DNA of 64,000 bases from Pseudobdellovibrionaceae bacterium. Lineage in GTDB: Bacteria > Bdellovibrionota > Bdellovibrionia > Bdellovibrionales > Bdellovibrionaceae. The notes under the pieces are model-generated. The model was not told the origin of the DNA, did no database searches, and saw nothing but the letters and a program-made list of their open reading frames with translations. Positions 26,696 to 35,620 of this stretch are shown here, piece after piece. Each line of letters begins with the position of its first letter. Positions within the stretch are counted from its first letter, which is position 1. The stretch covers positions 62,001 to 126,000 of the forward strand of contig JALHMX010000001.1 in NCBI GenBank assembly GCA_022843825.1, given 5' to 3'. The translations under genes were made by a program, and so were the position numbers.

Positions 26696-27127
26696 TCATT
26701 TTTTTACCTCACAGTAAGGGCTATCCTGGCATTCAGCCGAGTCAGCATATCTTGGTAGGAAGGGGCGCACTAAAGCAAAGCACGAATAACTCATTTCAAG
26801 GCCAGACTTAAATAGGCGATTTTTAGCTATTCTTGCAAGCCACTGGTATTTCGGAAGTATAGACCATATTTCGATAAAAGCATCTACCCGCGTAGCCACT
26901 GAGCCATCTTGTCGGCGCACATGCATGACTTTGTGAATTTGAGTCGGATCCAATTTTTCACTTGCAGCATTGAAACCTGAAGAAAAGATATCAATAAACT
27001 GAATACGGTTGGCGCCGCGCTGTTTTTTGTAATGATTAATTTCCTTACTGCAAACCTTGCATAGACCATCATAGTAAACTTTAAGAGCAGTTTTGTTGGA
27101 TTTTGTTTGATTACCCATATTGTTCAT
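26696..27127 (-). CDS. DCC family (DUF393) thiol-disulphide oxidoreductase-like protein
   Basis: About 143 residues. The N-terminal motif KVYYDGLCKVCSKEI gives the family's CxxC after a YDG turn, followed by FIDIFS and a basic RRQDGSVATRVDAF stretch, typical of the thioredoxin-fold DCC family. Activity is unproven. Two in-frame ATGs (27127 and 27118) lie inside the palindrome shared with the divergent GbsR-like gene; no Shine-Dalgarno is seen for either. It is 49 bases upstream of folE on the same strand and may be cotranscribed with folE and phrB. Confidence 0.82.
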   Translation of the reverse strand: MNNMGNQTKSNKTALKVYYDGLCKVCSKEINHYKKQRGANRIQFIDIFSSGFNAASEKLDPTQIHKVMHVRRQDGSVATRVDAFIEIWSILPKYQWLARIAKNRLFKSGLEMSYSCFALVRPFLPRYADSAECQDSPYCEVKK

Positions 27128-27145
27128 ATTAGTATGAACAATATG
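27116..27145. promoter_or_regulatory. Perfect 13-base palindrome containing both divergent start codons
   Basis: CATATTGTTCATA (27116-27128) and TATGAACAATATG (27133-27145) are perfect arms around TTAG. It is the right size for a MarR/GbsR dimer site and sits at the start of the regulator gene itself. Both reading frames begin within the arms, so each gene's first codons spell Met-Asn-Asn-Met. Binding here would block both genes. Confidence 0.75.
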
Positions 27146-27652
27146 CAAAGTAAAGCTAAAAAAAATAAGCCAGCCCAAAGTTTACAAAAGCTATCTCTAT
27201 CTATCGGAAATTTCATTCGTTATTGGGGTTTCCGACGAATCCACGGTGCAATATGGACGCAACTGTATCTTTCTAAAACACCGCTAAGTTGCACGGACTT
27301 AACAGCCAGACTGGGTCTTTCAAAGGCACTTATTAGCCCTGCCTTAGATGAGCTTCATCAGTATAAATTGATACTTGAAGCCCCGGCGCCAAATGAAAAA
27401 ACTAAAGTCTACCAAGCCGTTGAGGATATTAATCAAGTGATCAGACATATTTTAAAAACCCGTGAAGCCAAGATGCTTAAACAAATAACTGAGGACTTTT
27501 CTATCTTTAAGAAAAGCGATGAAACTAACAAAGAGATTAACAAGGCCCATTTGAAGTCTTTAGAAGAGATGATATTTTCTGCCAATTTAATGTTACAAAT
27601 TATGTTAGAACAGAAAGATCTAATGAAGTTGCCGCTCGAAATTGAATCATGA
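27134..27652 (+). CDS. GbsR/MarR-type transcriptional regulator
   Basis: About 172 residues. After a basic N terminus the family motif FIRYWGFRRIHGAIWTQLYL (about 23-42) leads into a winged helix with CTDLTARLGLSKALISPALD (about 50-69). A C-terminal coiled helix would dimerise. GbsR-like proteins are repressors that sense small molecules. It is divergent from the DCC gene and overlaps the downstream kinase gene by ATGA. Starts at 27134 or 27143 are possible. The palindrome at its start is the likely autoregulatory site. Confidence 0.88.
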   Translation: MNNMQSKAKKNKPAQSLQKLSLSIGNFIRYWGFRRIHGAIWTQLYLSKTPLSCTDLTARLGLSKALISPALDELHQYKLILEAPAPNEKTKVYQAVEDINQVIRHILKTREAKMLKQITEDFSIFKKSDETNKEINKAHLKSLEEMIFSANLMLQIMLEQKDLMKLPLEIES

Positions 27653-28965
27653 AGACATCATCTTTAGCTCGAACTTTTGAATTAGCAAAGCTTGCAGCCC
27701 AAGTTGGCTTTAAAGAATTGAAGTCAGGCGACTTAAATTCGCGATTAGAACAGGCCGCATTAATCGCTCAAAGTTTATCTCGTCTCAAGGGGGCCGCCAT
27801 GAAGGCAGGTCAACTTTTAAGTCTGGATTTGGATGATTACTTTCCACCGGAAGCCATTGAAATATTAAGTCACTTGCAAAATTCAGCGACCGCTCATCCT
27901 TTTGAGGAAATTGAGCAAATCATAAAAAATGAAATAGCTGCCCCACAAAGAAAGCTTATAAAGTCACTTTCACGCGAGCCCATCGGAGTTGCAAGCATTG
28001 GACAAGTTCACAAAGCACTTTATAAGGATCGCGAGATCGTACTAAAGGTACAATTTTCTGATGTCGCGGATTCCGTCGAGTCGGATTTAAAAATATTAAA
28101 AACTTTGGGCACTTCATTTTGTAAGCTCAGCGGACGCAAAATGAATTTAGATCCACTTTTTAAAGAGTTTAGAGCCATTTTAGAACAAGAGTTAGATTAC
28201 CAGGCCGAAGCTAAATTCCAGAATCAATTTTATAAAAAAATTAATAAACTTAATGAAGTATCTGATTGCAATTACCGCGTGCCAGAAACGATTCCAGAAC
28301 TGAGTGGTCAAAAAGTTTTAGCCATGAGTTTTGAATCAGGCCTAACTTTTCGAAACTGGTTAAAGACCAAGCCTGATGCTAGTTTAAAAAAACATATTGC
28401 TATCGCTATTTTAGATTTGTATTTTCATGAGTTTTTTGAGTGGGGCTTAGTTCAGACCGATCCTAATTGGGGAAATTTTTTAATTGAACAAAAAGGATCT
28501 GATTTGAGCATTTGCTTATTAGATTTTGGTGCTACTAAACGCTACAGTCGTGAATTTATTCAAAACTATATAACCTTATTAGATTATGCTGCTAAAAATA
28601 AGAGTGTTCCATTGCGAGAGCTATCTATTCAATTGGGTTTAATCGATTCGCGCGAGGCGAAATCGACCTTCATTGCTTTTGAAGAGATGCTAAAGACAGC
28701 CATTAAACCATTTTTTGTTGAAAAATCGGGTACACCGTATTTTGATTTTGCAGACCGAAATCATACATTGGAGTCACAAAAAGCTGTAAAAGCTTTATCG
28801 CAAGGCTTAGTCTACAGCGCCCCGCCATACTCAATCATCTTCCTCCATAGAAAACTAGCGGGCGTATACTCCATATTAAAAAGCCTAGAGGTTCAGCTTG
28901 ATATTTCGAATTACTGGCAAATGATGAAAGATCTTTCGAATATCCCAAATAAGCCTCGTGATTAA
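27649..28965 (+). CDS. ABC1/UbiB (AarF)-family protein kinase-like protein
   Basis: 438 residues. It shows the ABC1 signatures: KAGQLLSLD (about 47-55, the KxGQ motif), the Ala-rich loop VASIGQVHKALY (about 112-123), VLKVQ with the ATP-binding Lys, catalytic QTDPNWGNFL (about 268-277) and the metal-binding LLDFGATK (about 288-295). Family members support ubiquinone synthesis or membrane lipid homeostasis, often as ATPases. It is coupled to the GbsR-like gene by an ATGA overlap, which is unusual for the housekeeping ubiB and suggests a stress-specific paralogue. Confidence 0.9.
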   Translation: MKTSSLARTFELAKLAAQVGFKELKSGDLNSRLEQAALIAQSLSRLKGAAMKAGQLLSLDLDDYFPPEAIEILSHLQNSATAHPFEEIEQIIKNEIAAPQRKLIKSLSREPIGVASIGQVHKALYKDREIVLKVQFSDVADSVESDLKILKTLGTSFCKLSGRKMNLDPLFKEFRAILEQELDYQAEAKFQNQFYKKINKLNEVSDCNYRVPETIPELSGQKVLAMSFESGLTFRNWLKTKPDASLKKHIAIAILDLYFHEFFEWGLVQTDPNWGNFLIEQKGSDLSICLLDFGATKRYSREFIQNYITLLDYAAKNKSVPLRELSIQLGLIDSREAKSTFIAFEEMLKTAIKPFFVEKSGTPYFDFADRNHTLESQKAVKALSQGLVYSAPPYSIIFLHRKLAGVYSILKSLEVQLDISNYWQMMKDLSNIPNKPRD

Positions 28966-28995
28966 TTCACATAAATGCTTTAAATCCATAATATA

Positions 28996-29100
28996 ATGGA
29001 CCCGGAGATCGGTGGAAATACGGGCATGGTGTTAGAAAATAGTTTGAAGCGGATGAACGAACTTATTGGTCGACAAGCTTCACAGAATAATATTCTATAG
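28996..29100 (+). other. Short open frame of 34 codons, possible gene remnant
   Basis: ATG 28996 to TAG 29100 encodes 34 residues with an amphipathic helix-like end (LENSLKRMNELIGRQ). No ribosome site is clear. It lies with a second scrap in the 284-base gap between the ABC1 and TauE genes. I recognise no family; it may be a remnant or chance. Confidence 0.25.
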
Positions 29101-29105
29101 TTTTT

Positions 29106-29249
29106 ATGCGTATATTAATACTTTTAGGATCAGTCAGAGAAAGTGTTTCTCCCAAACCCCATCTTTTAAATCATTTCGGCAGCAGTGCGTATTCTTATAG
29201 GCTGATTGAAAGTTTTAAAAAAAATCCTCAGCAAAGAAATGCTCCCTAA
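29106..29249 (+). pseudogene. Probable N-terminal remnant of an NAD(P)H-dependent FMN reductase
   Basis: A 47-residue frame starts MRILILLGSVRES, which matches the first strand and phosphate-binding loop of flavodoxin-fold NADPH-dependent FMN reductases. After about 17 residues the sequence stops resembling the family and ends at TAA 29247-29249, directly touching the ATG of the next gene. The rest of the enzyme is missing. The call is by eye and moderate at best. Confidence 0.4.
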
Positions 29250-30023
29250 ATGGATTTTATTATTATTTCGCTGGCTGCGTTTGTGGCTTCACTGTTGACG
29301 TTTTTTTCGGGATTTGGCTTGGGCACAATTTTGTTGCCGGTGTTTGCGATTTGGTTTCCGATTGAGTTATCAGTCGCGCTGACGGCGATTGTTCACTTTC
29401 TGAATAACGTTTTTAAGTTAGTCTTAGTTGGTAAATACGCCAATAAAGCCGTAGTGATTCGCTTTGGTCTTCCGGCGATTCTGTTTGCTTTTATCGGCGC
29501 AGCCTTGTTAGTCAAAGTCGGCGATCTTAAGCCCATCCTTGATTATGAAATGTTCAACCGAATGCTACAGGTCACTCCGGTGAAAGTGATCATCGCTATT
29601 CTAATGATCACTTTCACACTTTTTGAAATCATCCCCAGACTTAAAAATTTGCAAGTTGATCCGAAGTATCTTTCGGTCGGTGGGATGTTGAGTGGATTTT
29701 TCGGAGGACTTTCCGGTCATCAGGGCGCACTAAGAAGTGCGTTTTTAATTCGCGCTGGTTTAAGCAAAGAAAGTTTCATCGCCACCGGCATCGTCATCGC
29801 GTGTTTCATCGACTTTGCCCGCATCGGAGTTTACTCAACGCACTTTACGCAGCAAGGACTAACTGACAGCGCCGCTATCACGATAGCTGCGACACTGTCT
29901 GCATTTGCTGGCGCCTTTGTTGGAAGTAAACTTTTGAAAAAAATCACTATGGCTGCTGTTCAAGTTTTGGTTTCTATCGGACTTTGTCTGCTTGCCATCG
30001 CGCTGGGAATGGGTTTGATTTAA
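29250..30023 (+). CDS. TauE/SafE-family sulfite/anion exporter
   Basis: 257 residues, about eight membrane helices. The first repeat begins FFSGFGLGTILLPVFAIWFP (about 19-38) and the second has GMLSGFFGGLSGHQGALRSA (about 149-168), the duplicated family signature. It should export sulfite or an organosulfonate in the inner membrane, but the substrate is not encoded visibly. ATG 29250 follows immediately the stop of the FMN reductase scrap, and no clear ribosome site is present apart from AAAGAAA further upstream. Confidence 0.88.
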   Translation: MDFIIISLAAFVASLLTFFSGFGLGTILLPVFAIWFPIELSVALTAIVHFLNNVFKLVLVGKYANKAVVIRFGLPAILFAFIGAALLVKVGDLKPILDYEMFNRMLQVTPVKVIIAILMITFTLFEIIPRLKNLQVDPKYLSVGGMLSGFFGGLSGHQGALRSAFLIRAGLSKESFIATGIVIACFIDFARIGVYSTHFTQQGLTDSAAITIAATLSAFAGAFVGSKLLKKITMAAVQVLVSIGLCLLAIALGMGLI

Positions 30024-30049
30024 AATTAAAACAGAAAAGGGTGCAAAGC

Positions 30050-30286
30050 ATGACATTAAATAAACATGATGAGTTGTTACTTAAAGATCTTAAATTTCAG
30101 CCTATTTGGTTGATGATTTTTTATATTCTATTAGGCCTAACTAGTTTTATAATTGGTTTGAATATCGAAGATGCTCTTTCAAAGTGGTTGTGTGGCGGAG
30201 GCGGTTTTCTAATTGCGCTTGGATCTGAAAAGTTGGTCTCACGCAGAATTAGATTTGCAGCCCAACAACTTATACTTAGATCCTGA
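30050..30286 (+). CDS. Small two-helix membrane protein
   Basis: 78 residues from ATG 30050, with AAAAGGG about 9 bases upstream. Two hydrophobic segments (about 20-38 and 43-60) are separated by a short loop, and the C terminus is basic. A longer in-frame version overlapping the TauE gene is possible but less likely. The family is not recognised. It follows the exporter gene by 26 bases and may be cotranscribed. Confidence 0.6.
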   Translation: MTLNKHDELLLKDLKFQPIWLMIFYILLGLTSFIIGLNIEDALSKWLCGGGGFLIALGSEKLVSRRIRFAAQQLILRS

Positions 30287-30298
30287 GGACATATGCGT

Positions 30299-30331
30299 GG
30301 GACTATTTCTAGTAGTTACAGAAATAGCCCC
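30299..30331. terminator. Hairpin between convergent genes, likely bidirectional terminator
   Basis: GGGACTATTTCT (30299-30310) pairs with AGAAATAGCCCC (30320-30331) with one mismatch around a 9-base loop. It fills the 51-base gap between two convergent genes, the usual place for a terminator. There is no strong T run on either side. Confidence 0.5.
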
Positions 30332-30337
30332 TGAAGC

Positions 30338-31102
30338 CTACTTAATCTTATCTAAAAACGGTTTAATAATATCCATCGGGAATGGAATAATAATCGTTGA
30401 AGAGCGTTCGTTTGACATCTCGATCATGGATTGCAAATAGCGAAGTTGTAAAGAGACCGGGTTTTCAGCCAAAACAGCAGCGGCTCCGGAAAGCTTTTCA
30501 CTGGCTTGCAATTCACCTTCTGCAGCGATGATTTTGGCTCTTCGCTCACGCTCGGCTTCCGCTTGACGAGCCATCGCACGTTGCATTTCAACGGGAAGAT
30601 CGACACCTTTAATTTCGACGTGACTGACTTTCACACCCCAAGGATCGGTGCTCATGTCTAGAATTTCTTGAAGTGTGCGATTAAGACGATCTCTTTCACC
30701 TAACACGGTATCTAATTCCGCCTGACCGAGGACAGAACGCAAAGTGGTTTGTGCCAATTGCGAAGTAGCTATGAGGTAATTTTCAACTTCGATGACGGCA
30801 CGCACAGGATCAACGACACGAAAATAAACCACGGCATTAACTTTCATGGTGACGTTATCTTTGGTGATCACATCTTGCGGGGGAACATCCATAGTGACAG
30901 TTCGTAAATCGACGCGAACCATACGATCGATGATTGGGAAAAGAAAAATCATACCCGGCCCCTTGGCCGCGATGATTCGACCTAAACGGAAAACTACGCC
31001 GCGTTCGTATTCACTTAAAATTTTAATGGCTTGCGAAAGCAAACCGATTGCTAATATGCCTATAGTTAATAGGGTAGATAGGCCGATAGGTAGATTTTCC
31101 AT
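30338..31102 (-). CDS. Slipin (stomatin/SPFH-band 7 family membrane protein)
   Basis: 254 residues. One N-terminal membrane hairpin (about 8-25) is followed by an SPFH domain with [12 protein letters not shown] (about 32-43), [20 protein letters not shown] and [14 protein letters not shown], all bacterial slipin signatures. The end is a helical region with [19 protein letters not shown]. It forms oligomeric membrane scaffolds. It follows the NfeD-type protease gene by 22 bases, a pairing seen across prokaryotes where the protease cleaves the slipin C terminus (known for archaeal homologues). Confidence 0.92.
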   Translation of the reverse strand: MENLPIGLSTLLTIGILAIGLLSQAIKILSEYERGVVFRLGRIIAAKGPGMIFLFPIIDRMVRVDLRTVTMDVPPQDVITKDNVTMKVNAVVYFRVVDPVRAVIEVENYLIATSQLAQTTLRSVLGQAELDTVLGERDRLNRTLQEILDMSTDPWGVKVSHVEIKGVDLPVEMQRAMARQAEAERERRAKIIAAEGELQASEKLSGAAAVLAENPVSLQLRYLQSMIEMSNERSSTIIIPFPMDIIKPFLDKIK

Positions 31103-31124
31103 TTTTTAGAACTCCTTTAAATTG

Positions 31125-32438
31125 TTAACTTCGTTGTACTTCTAGTTTTAAACCATTTACATTTTTTATTATGACAGAATCATTTTGCTTTAACTGGTCA
31201 TTTGAGAAAAATTCCCAAACTTCGCCGCGGATAGAAACTTGGCCCGAGCGACCATCATCGTTGACATGCATCACTTTGGCAGAATAGCCCGCAAGTCCCG
31301 CGGGACCGCCGCCACCCACGCGCTGTAAAGTTTCAGCTGATAATTTTTTTATGCGCGAAGTGGCCACCGCGATCAGCATGGCGCCGGAAAGAAAAGTGAA
31401 TCCCAAAGTTAATGCGAATAATGGACTAAGTTGAAGATCCGTGGCTTCAGGATCCACCACCCACAATAATCCCAACACCAGCGAGACCGCACCGCCGGCG
31501 GCCAGTATACCACCAGAAATTACAAAAATTTCGGCAATCACCAGCGCAGCTCCTAAGCCGATCAAAACTAATCCCCCCACACGAATGGGAATAGCTTGAA
31601 AAGCGATGAAGGCGGTAATTAAACATAATCCGCCCAAAATTCCGGGAATACCTAAGCCAGGGGAACTGATTTCGGTGTAAATCAGAAAAATTCCCAGCGT
31701 CATTAAAATCGCCGCGATGTTAGGGTGTGAAAGCATGTTTAAAAGTTTTTCCCCTAAAGTCATTGGAATCGGTTGAAAAACTAAATCAGGCTTAGCGTCT
31801 ATTTTTGTAAGAATATTTCCCACCAGCACGGTGCGGCCATCTATTTTTTGCAGTAAGCTGGTGCGATCTTGTGCGATGACGTCGATCAATTTTTCTTTCA
31901 AGGCTTCTTCGGCAGAAAAGCTGGAACTTTTGGAAACTACGGCTGAGGCCGCTTTAATATTTCTTTTTCGAAGTTCTGCCATCGCGCGCGCAAAGGCCGC
32001 AATATCATTCACAGCTTTATCTGACATGGGCCCTTTGATCTCTTCACCTTGAGCGCCCACGGGATGAGCCGCGCCGATGTTAGTTCCCGGAGCCATTGCT
32101 GATAGATGCGAAGAAATCATAAGAAGTGCACCGGCCGAAGTGGCCGCAGCACCGGCTGGCGCGGTAAATACCACGACTGGAATTTTAGCTTTGTCGATCG
32201 ATTGCGCCATTTCGCGAACACTGCTGACCAAACCGCCGGGAGTGTCTAACTCAACTAATAAAAAATTGGCATTAGCTTCAGTCGCTTGCTCCAGCGCCCG
32301 CTCTAAATAATGCGCCGTCGCTGGATTAATAGTGCCGCGAATTTCAGCCACATAAGCGGACGACGCGAATGCTGAAGAAGCCAGCGTTAAGGAAAGAAAA
32401 AATCCTGCTAACCAAGAATTTCTAATCGTGTTCATCAT
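31125..32438 (-). CDS. NfeD1b-type membrane-bound ClpP-class serine protease
   Basis: 437 residues. A signal peptide (1-25) precedes a ClpP-like domain with the nucleophile in TSAGALLMISSH (about 98-109) and the general-base Lys in VSKSSSFSAEEAL (about 166-178), a Ser-Lys dyad. Four to five membrane helices follow (about 235-350), then an NfeD OB-fold domain (about 370-437) with GRSGQVSIRGEVWEF. It pairs functionally with the slipin encoded next. It may be part of one transcript with the MscS and CCC genes upstream. Confidence 0.92.
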   Translation of the reverse strand: MMNTIRNSWLAGFFLSLTLASSAFASSAYVAEIRGTINPATAHYLERALEQATEANANFLLVELDTPGGLVSSVREMAQSIDKAKIPVVVFTAPAGAAATSAGALLMISSHLSAMAPGTNIGAAHPVGAQGEEIKGPMSDKAVNDIAAFARAMAELRKRNIKAASAVVSKSSSFSAEEALKEKLIDVIAQDRTSLLQKIDGRTVLVGNILTKIDAKPDLVFQPIPMTLGEKLLNMLSHPNIAAILMTLGIFLIYTEISSPGLGIPGILGGLCLITAFIAFQAIPIRVGGLVLIGLGAALVIAEIFVISGGILAAGGAVSLVLGLLWVVDPEATDLQLSPLFALTLGFTFLSGAMLIAVATSRIKKLSAETLQRVGGGGPAGLAGYSAKVMHVNDDGRSGQVSIRGEVWEFFSNDQLKQNDSVIIKNVNGLKLEVQRS

Positions 32439-32479
32439 GTTTGATTCAATATACGAATGATGACGTTATGGCAAACACC

Positions 32480-34714
32480 TTAAGAAAAAATCTCTTCAAA
32501 TTCCAAATTCTCCCCGGCCAAGACGAAAACTGTGGTGGGCAAAGTTTTGTTATTTTTAAGCAGATCGGCGTAATAGGTGCTGTAATCCTGCGCGGTCTGA
32601 GTTGGGCCTGGTTTGCGCATGCCCAGAAAAACTAAATCCGCATCTTGAGAGTAGCGGCTAATAACAGAAAAAGGTTCATCAGCGCCCAGCACTTTAATAT
32701 CCAAATCAGCAACTAGCCGTGCTTTGTTTAAAAAGTCAGTAAGGTATTTGACGGTGCCTTGGCGTTCACTTTCATTTTTTACCAGTGCTCTTACGACCAG
32801 TTGAGAACGTCGCCAATCGTAACTGCGTTGAAGTAAGTATGCTAGGCCCAGCATTAAGCTGGAGTTTTGTGTGTCACCACTCCACCAAAGATCGATGCGC
32901 TTGGTTTGCTGGCGTGTAGGAAATAATCCTAAGAATCTGCGTTTGGGTTTGTTGGCGTCAGGGTTGGCGGTCTTGCGAACCACCACCAGATTGCGATTCA
33001 GTGAGCTAACTAACGCAATCAACTCGGCAAAACTTTCAAAGTTGTCTTGGTTCTCTGTTTCACCCAGCATAATTGTATTTGGCACCAAGGGGCCGATGCC
33101 ATAATTTTCTATTAAAGCTTTTACGCCAGTCATGGTGTTATCTGCCAAATGAACATCGACCAGTGCAGGCACACCTTGTTTTTCCAGAAACTCGCGGATG
33201 GAGGTTTTGATTCCTTCTATACGATCGGATGTGACAGAGCGCTTCGGTAGAATCGAAGCCACCGTTAGAAAACTTCGATGTTGATTAATAGCATGAGCCA
33301 TTTGAATCAGATACCATCGTAACGTCGGAGATCCACTTAAGACTAAAATGTGCGGACGCCAAGAGCGCGCGTTTTTTTGGTAATTATTAAGACGGTAGAT
33401 GGCGAAGCGGGCCAGCGACAACAAAAGGCTGCGACGAACATCGCCCCATCGCGATTTCATATGTCGCTTGCGCATGATCCAGTAAACTAGTCCGCAGAAA
33501 AATATGGCGCCGTAGGTGGCCCCGGGATCAATCATTAACATTGCACTGAAACATGCGCCGGCACCAATCAGCGACAGAATCCACGGTGTGCGAAATTTCG
33601 GTCTCCATGATGGATTTCCGATCAGGCCCTCAAACCCCGCCGATAAATTTAAAAATCCGTAAGAGGTTAGAAAGAACATCGACAAAACAGGAGCGATGGC
33701 ATTCAGATCGCCCAGCATAATGCCACCAAGTCCCACTAAAAAAGCCACGCCGGTAGCAATTCGTGGTTCATCACCGTTGGCAGAACCCGTGCCTAAAAAA
33801 CTTGGTACTACGCGGTCACGCGCTAGCGCTTGCAGTGTGCGAGGCGCTCCAAGTAACGCTCCCAAAGCGCTTGATAGGGTGGCGCCCCAAATTCCCAGCA
33901 GCACTAATCCCCCTACGCGCGAAACCTCCATCATAATCATTGGGTTAGTTCGCAATACATCCTCGGGCACCAGCTTCCACAAAAATATCGGAATAAAAAG
34001 ATAAATAAGATAACCGATAAGTACGGCGCTTAACGTTCCCAGCGGTAAAGACTTAGCGGAGTTTTTTAAATCGCCGGACATGGAAAGTCCCGCCTCAATT
34101 CCAGTTACCGCCGGAAAGAAGACGGCGAAGGCCAACCAAAAACTGACCGGGCTGGTCAGGGCTTCAGGCACGACCACTTTACCTTCGGGCGCAGCGCCCA
34201 GAAAAAAAGAAACCAGCGAGACAGCGATAATCACAAAGATCGCCATTTGCGCCTTAAGTGCTAAGTTGGCAGATAGATAAGCGACCACAGTCAGAAAGAT
34301 CAGGCTGACCACGCCGATGGCTAAAATGGGAACATTGGGTAACAAACTATGAACGGACTCTGCAAAACCCGCGATATAAAATGAAACCCCCAGGGCTTGT
34401 GCTAAAAATAGCGGAAGACCGATGGCGGCCCCGGCTTCGATACCGAAAGATCGCGAAATCATATAGTAGGCACCACCGGCACCGACGCGCATATTTGTTG
34501 CCGTCGCAGCTATGGATAAACCTGTCAGAAAAGTAATCGCGCTAGAGATGGTGACGATGATCAGCGTGGCTGTAATTCCAACATGGCCCACGATCCATCC
34601 CATGCGCAGGTACATGATGACGCCCAAAATGGTAAGGATGCTGGGAAGAAAAACTCCTTTAAAAGTTCCAAACCCTTTGCTTTCCGGCACCGATTGTTGT
34701 TCAGACGACCTCAA
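32480..34714 (-). CDS. Cation-chloride cotransporter (SLC12/CCC) family, amino acid permease fold
   Basis: 744 residues. The N terminus has GTFKGVFLPSILTILGVIMY (about 16-35), the classic first helix of Na-K-Cl type cotransporters, and twelve helices are predicted up to about residue 420. A cytosolic domain of about 320 residues follows, with a universal-stress-like fold pattern as in other CCC proteins. It would move Na+, K+ and Cl- in symport. It overlaps the MscS gene upstream by 4 bases, which suggests a joint role in osmotic balance. Amino-acid transport is a less likely alternative. Confidence 0.87.
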   Translation of the reverse strand: MRSSEQQSVPESKGFGTFKGVFLPSILTILGVIMYLRMGWIVGHVGITATLIIVTISSAITFLTGLSIAATATNMRVGAGGAYYMISRSFGIEAGAAIGLPLFLAQALGVSFYIAGFAESVHSLLPNVPILAIGVVSLIFLTVVAYLSANLALKAQMAIFVIIAVSLVSFFLGAAPEGKVVVPEALTSPVSFWLAFAVFFPAVTGIEAGLSMSGDLKNSAKSLPLGTLSAVLIGYLIYLFIPIFLWKLVPEDVLRTNPMIMMEVSRVGGLVLLGIWGATLSSALGALLGAPRTLQALARDRVVPSFLGTGSANGDEPRIATGVAFLVGLGGIMLGDLNAIAPVLSMFFLTSYGFLNLSAGFEGLIGNPSWRPKFRTPWILSLIGAGACFSAMLMIDPGATYGAIFFCGLVYWIMRKRHMKSRWGDVRRSLLLSLARFAIYRLNNYQKNARSWRPHILVLSGSPTLRWYLIQMAHAINQHRSFLTVASILPKRSVTSDRIEGIKTSIREFLEKQGVPALVDVHLADNTMTGVKALIENYGIGPLVPNTIMLGETENQDNFESFAELIALVSSLNRNLVVVRKTANPDANKPKRRFLGLFPTRQQTKRIDLWWSGDTQNSSLMLGLAYLLQRSYDWRRSQLVVRALVKNESERQGTVKYLTDFLNKARLVADLDIKVLGADEPFSVISRYSQDADLVFLGMRKPGPTQTAQDYSTYYADLLKNNKTLPTTVFVLAGENLEFEEIFS

Positions 34715-35586
34715 AGCGGGCTTCCTGGTTGTTGTTCAGAGCGAACATGCAGATCCAACTGAGGAAATGGAATTTCAATGCCTTCAGCTTTTAACGCTTT
34801 CCATACTGCCATATTCACTTGGTGTTTTATCACACCGGGTTTTTTAGAAAAATCTTGCGTCCATATTCGAACTAAAAAATTAATAGAGTGTTCTCCAAAA
34901 TTATCCAGAATCACATCTGAATCCATGTTTTCTAAAACACCGGGCACTTTATCAACTGCGGCCTTCAAAGTGCTGACGACTTTTTCAGGATCTGATTTGT
35001 AGGAAACGCCGATAGGTATGCGTATTCGTACGACGTCATCGGTGTGGCTCCAGTTGACGACGTTCTTTGAAACAAAATCAGAGTTAGGAATGATAATCGA
35101 AATATTATCATTGGTCAGAACAGTCGTAGAGCGCAATCCGATTCGCGTCACCTGACCCATGACTGTTCCCACTTCAACACGGTCAGCGACTTTAATGGGT
35201 TGCTCAAAAAGAATAATTAAACCACTGACAAAGTTATTGGTAATATTTTGAAGTCCGAAACCCAGCCCGATTCCCAGTGCGCCGGCCAGCACAGCCAGCG
35301 TACTCAGGTCTAAACCGGCGGATTGCAAAATAACCAAGGTACCAATTGTCAGAATAAAATAGTGAAGTAAGGATAAAACGGTGTCCGTTTTAGAGTTATG
35401 AAATCGAGTTAACCGCTTTTGCAAGATACGACGAATTCGGCTAGAGATGAAGTAGAGAACAAAAAATAAGAGCAAGATATGCAAGATGGCAAACAAAGTG
35501 ACTTCAAAACTGCCTATTTTAAAAAAAGCTCTGTTAAATACGTCGATCACTTGTTGAAACCATGAGGTTATGCTTTTATATTCCAT
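34711..35586 (-). CDS. MscS-family mechanosensitive ion channel
   Basis: 291 residues. Two to three N-terminal helices lead to the pore helix LAVLAGALGIGLGFGLQNIT (about 92-111), the Gly/Ala-rich TM3 of MscS, then the beta domain with VGTVMGQVTRIGLRSTTV and the C-terminal alpha/beta domain ending in PFPQLDLHVR. It releases osmolytes on membrane tension. It is coupled to the cotransporter gene (ATGA). A second, different MscS gene is at 53.4 kb. Confidence 0.92.
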   Translation of the reverse strand: MEYKSITSWFQQVIDVFNRAFFKIGSFEVTLFAILHILLLFFVLYFISSRIRRILQKRLTRFHNSKTDTVLSLLHYFILTIGTLVILQSAGLDLSTLAVLAGALGIGLGFGLQNITNNFVSGLIILFEQPIKVADRVEVGTVMGQVTRIGLRSTTVLTNDNISIIIPNSDFVSKNVVNWSHTDDVVRIRIPIGVSYKSDPEKVVSTLKAAVDKVPGVLENMDSDVILDNFGEHSINFLVRIWTQDFSKKPGVIKHQVNMAVWKALKAEGIEIPFPQLDLHVRSEQQPGSPL

Positions 35587-35620
35587 TTGAATAAACTATA
35601 TCTTAATCGAGGCAACGACA

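Noticed and set aside
26884-27072. Frame inside the DCC gene with CxxC-free sequence
   Set aside because: Out-of-frame shadow of the DCC coding region.
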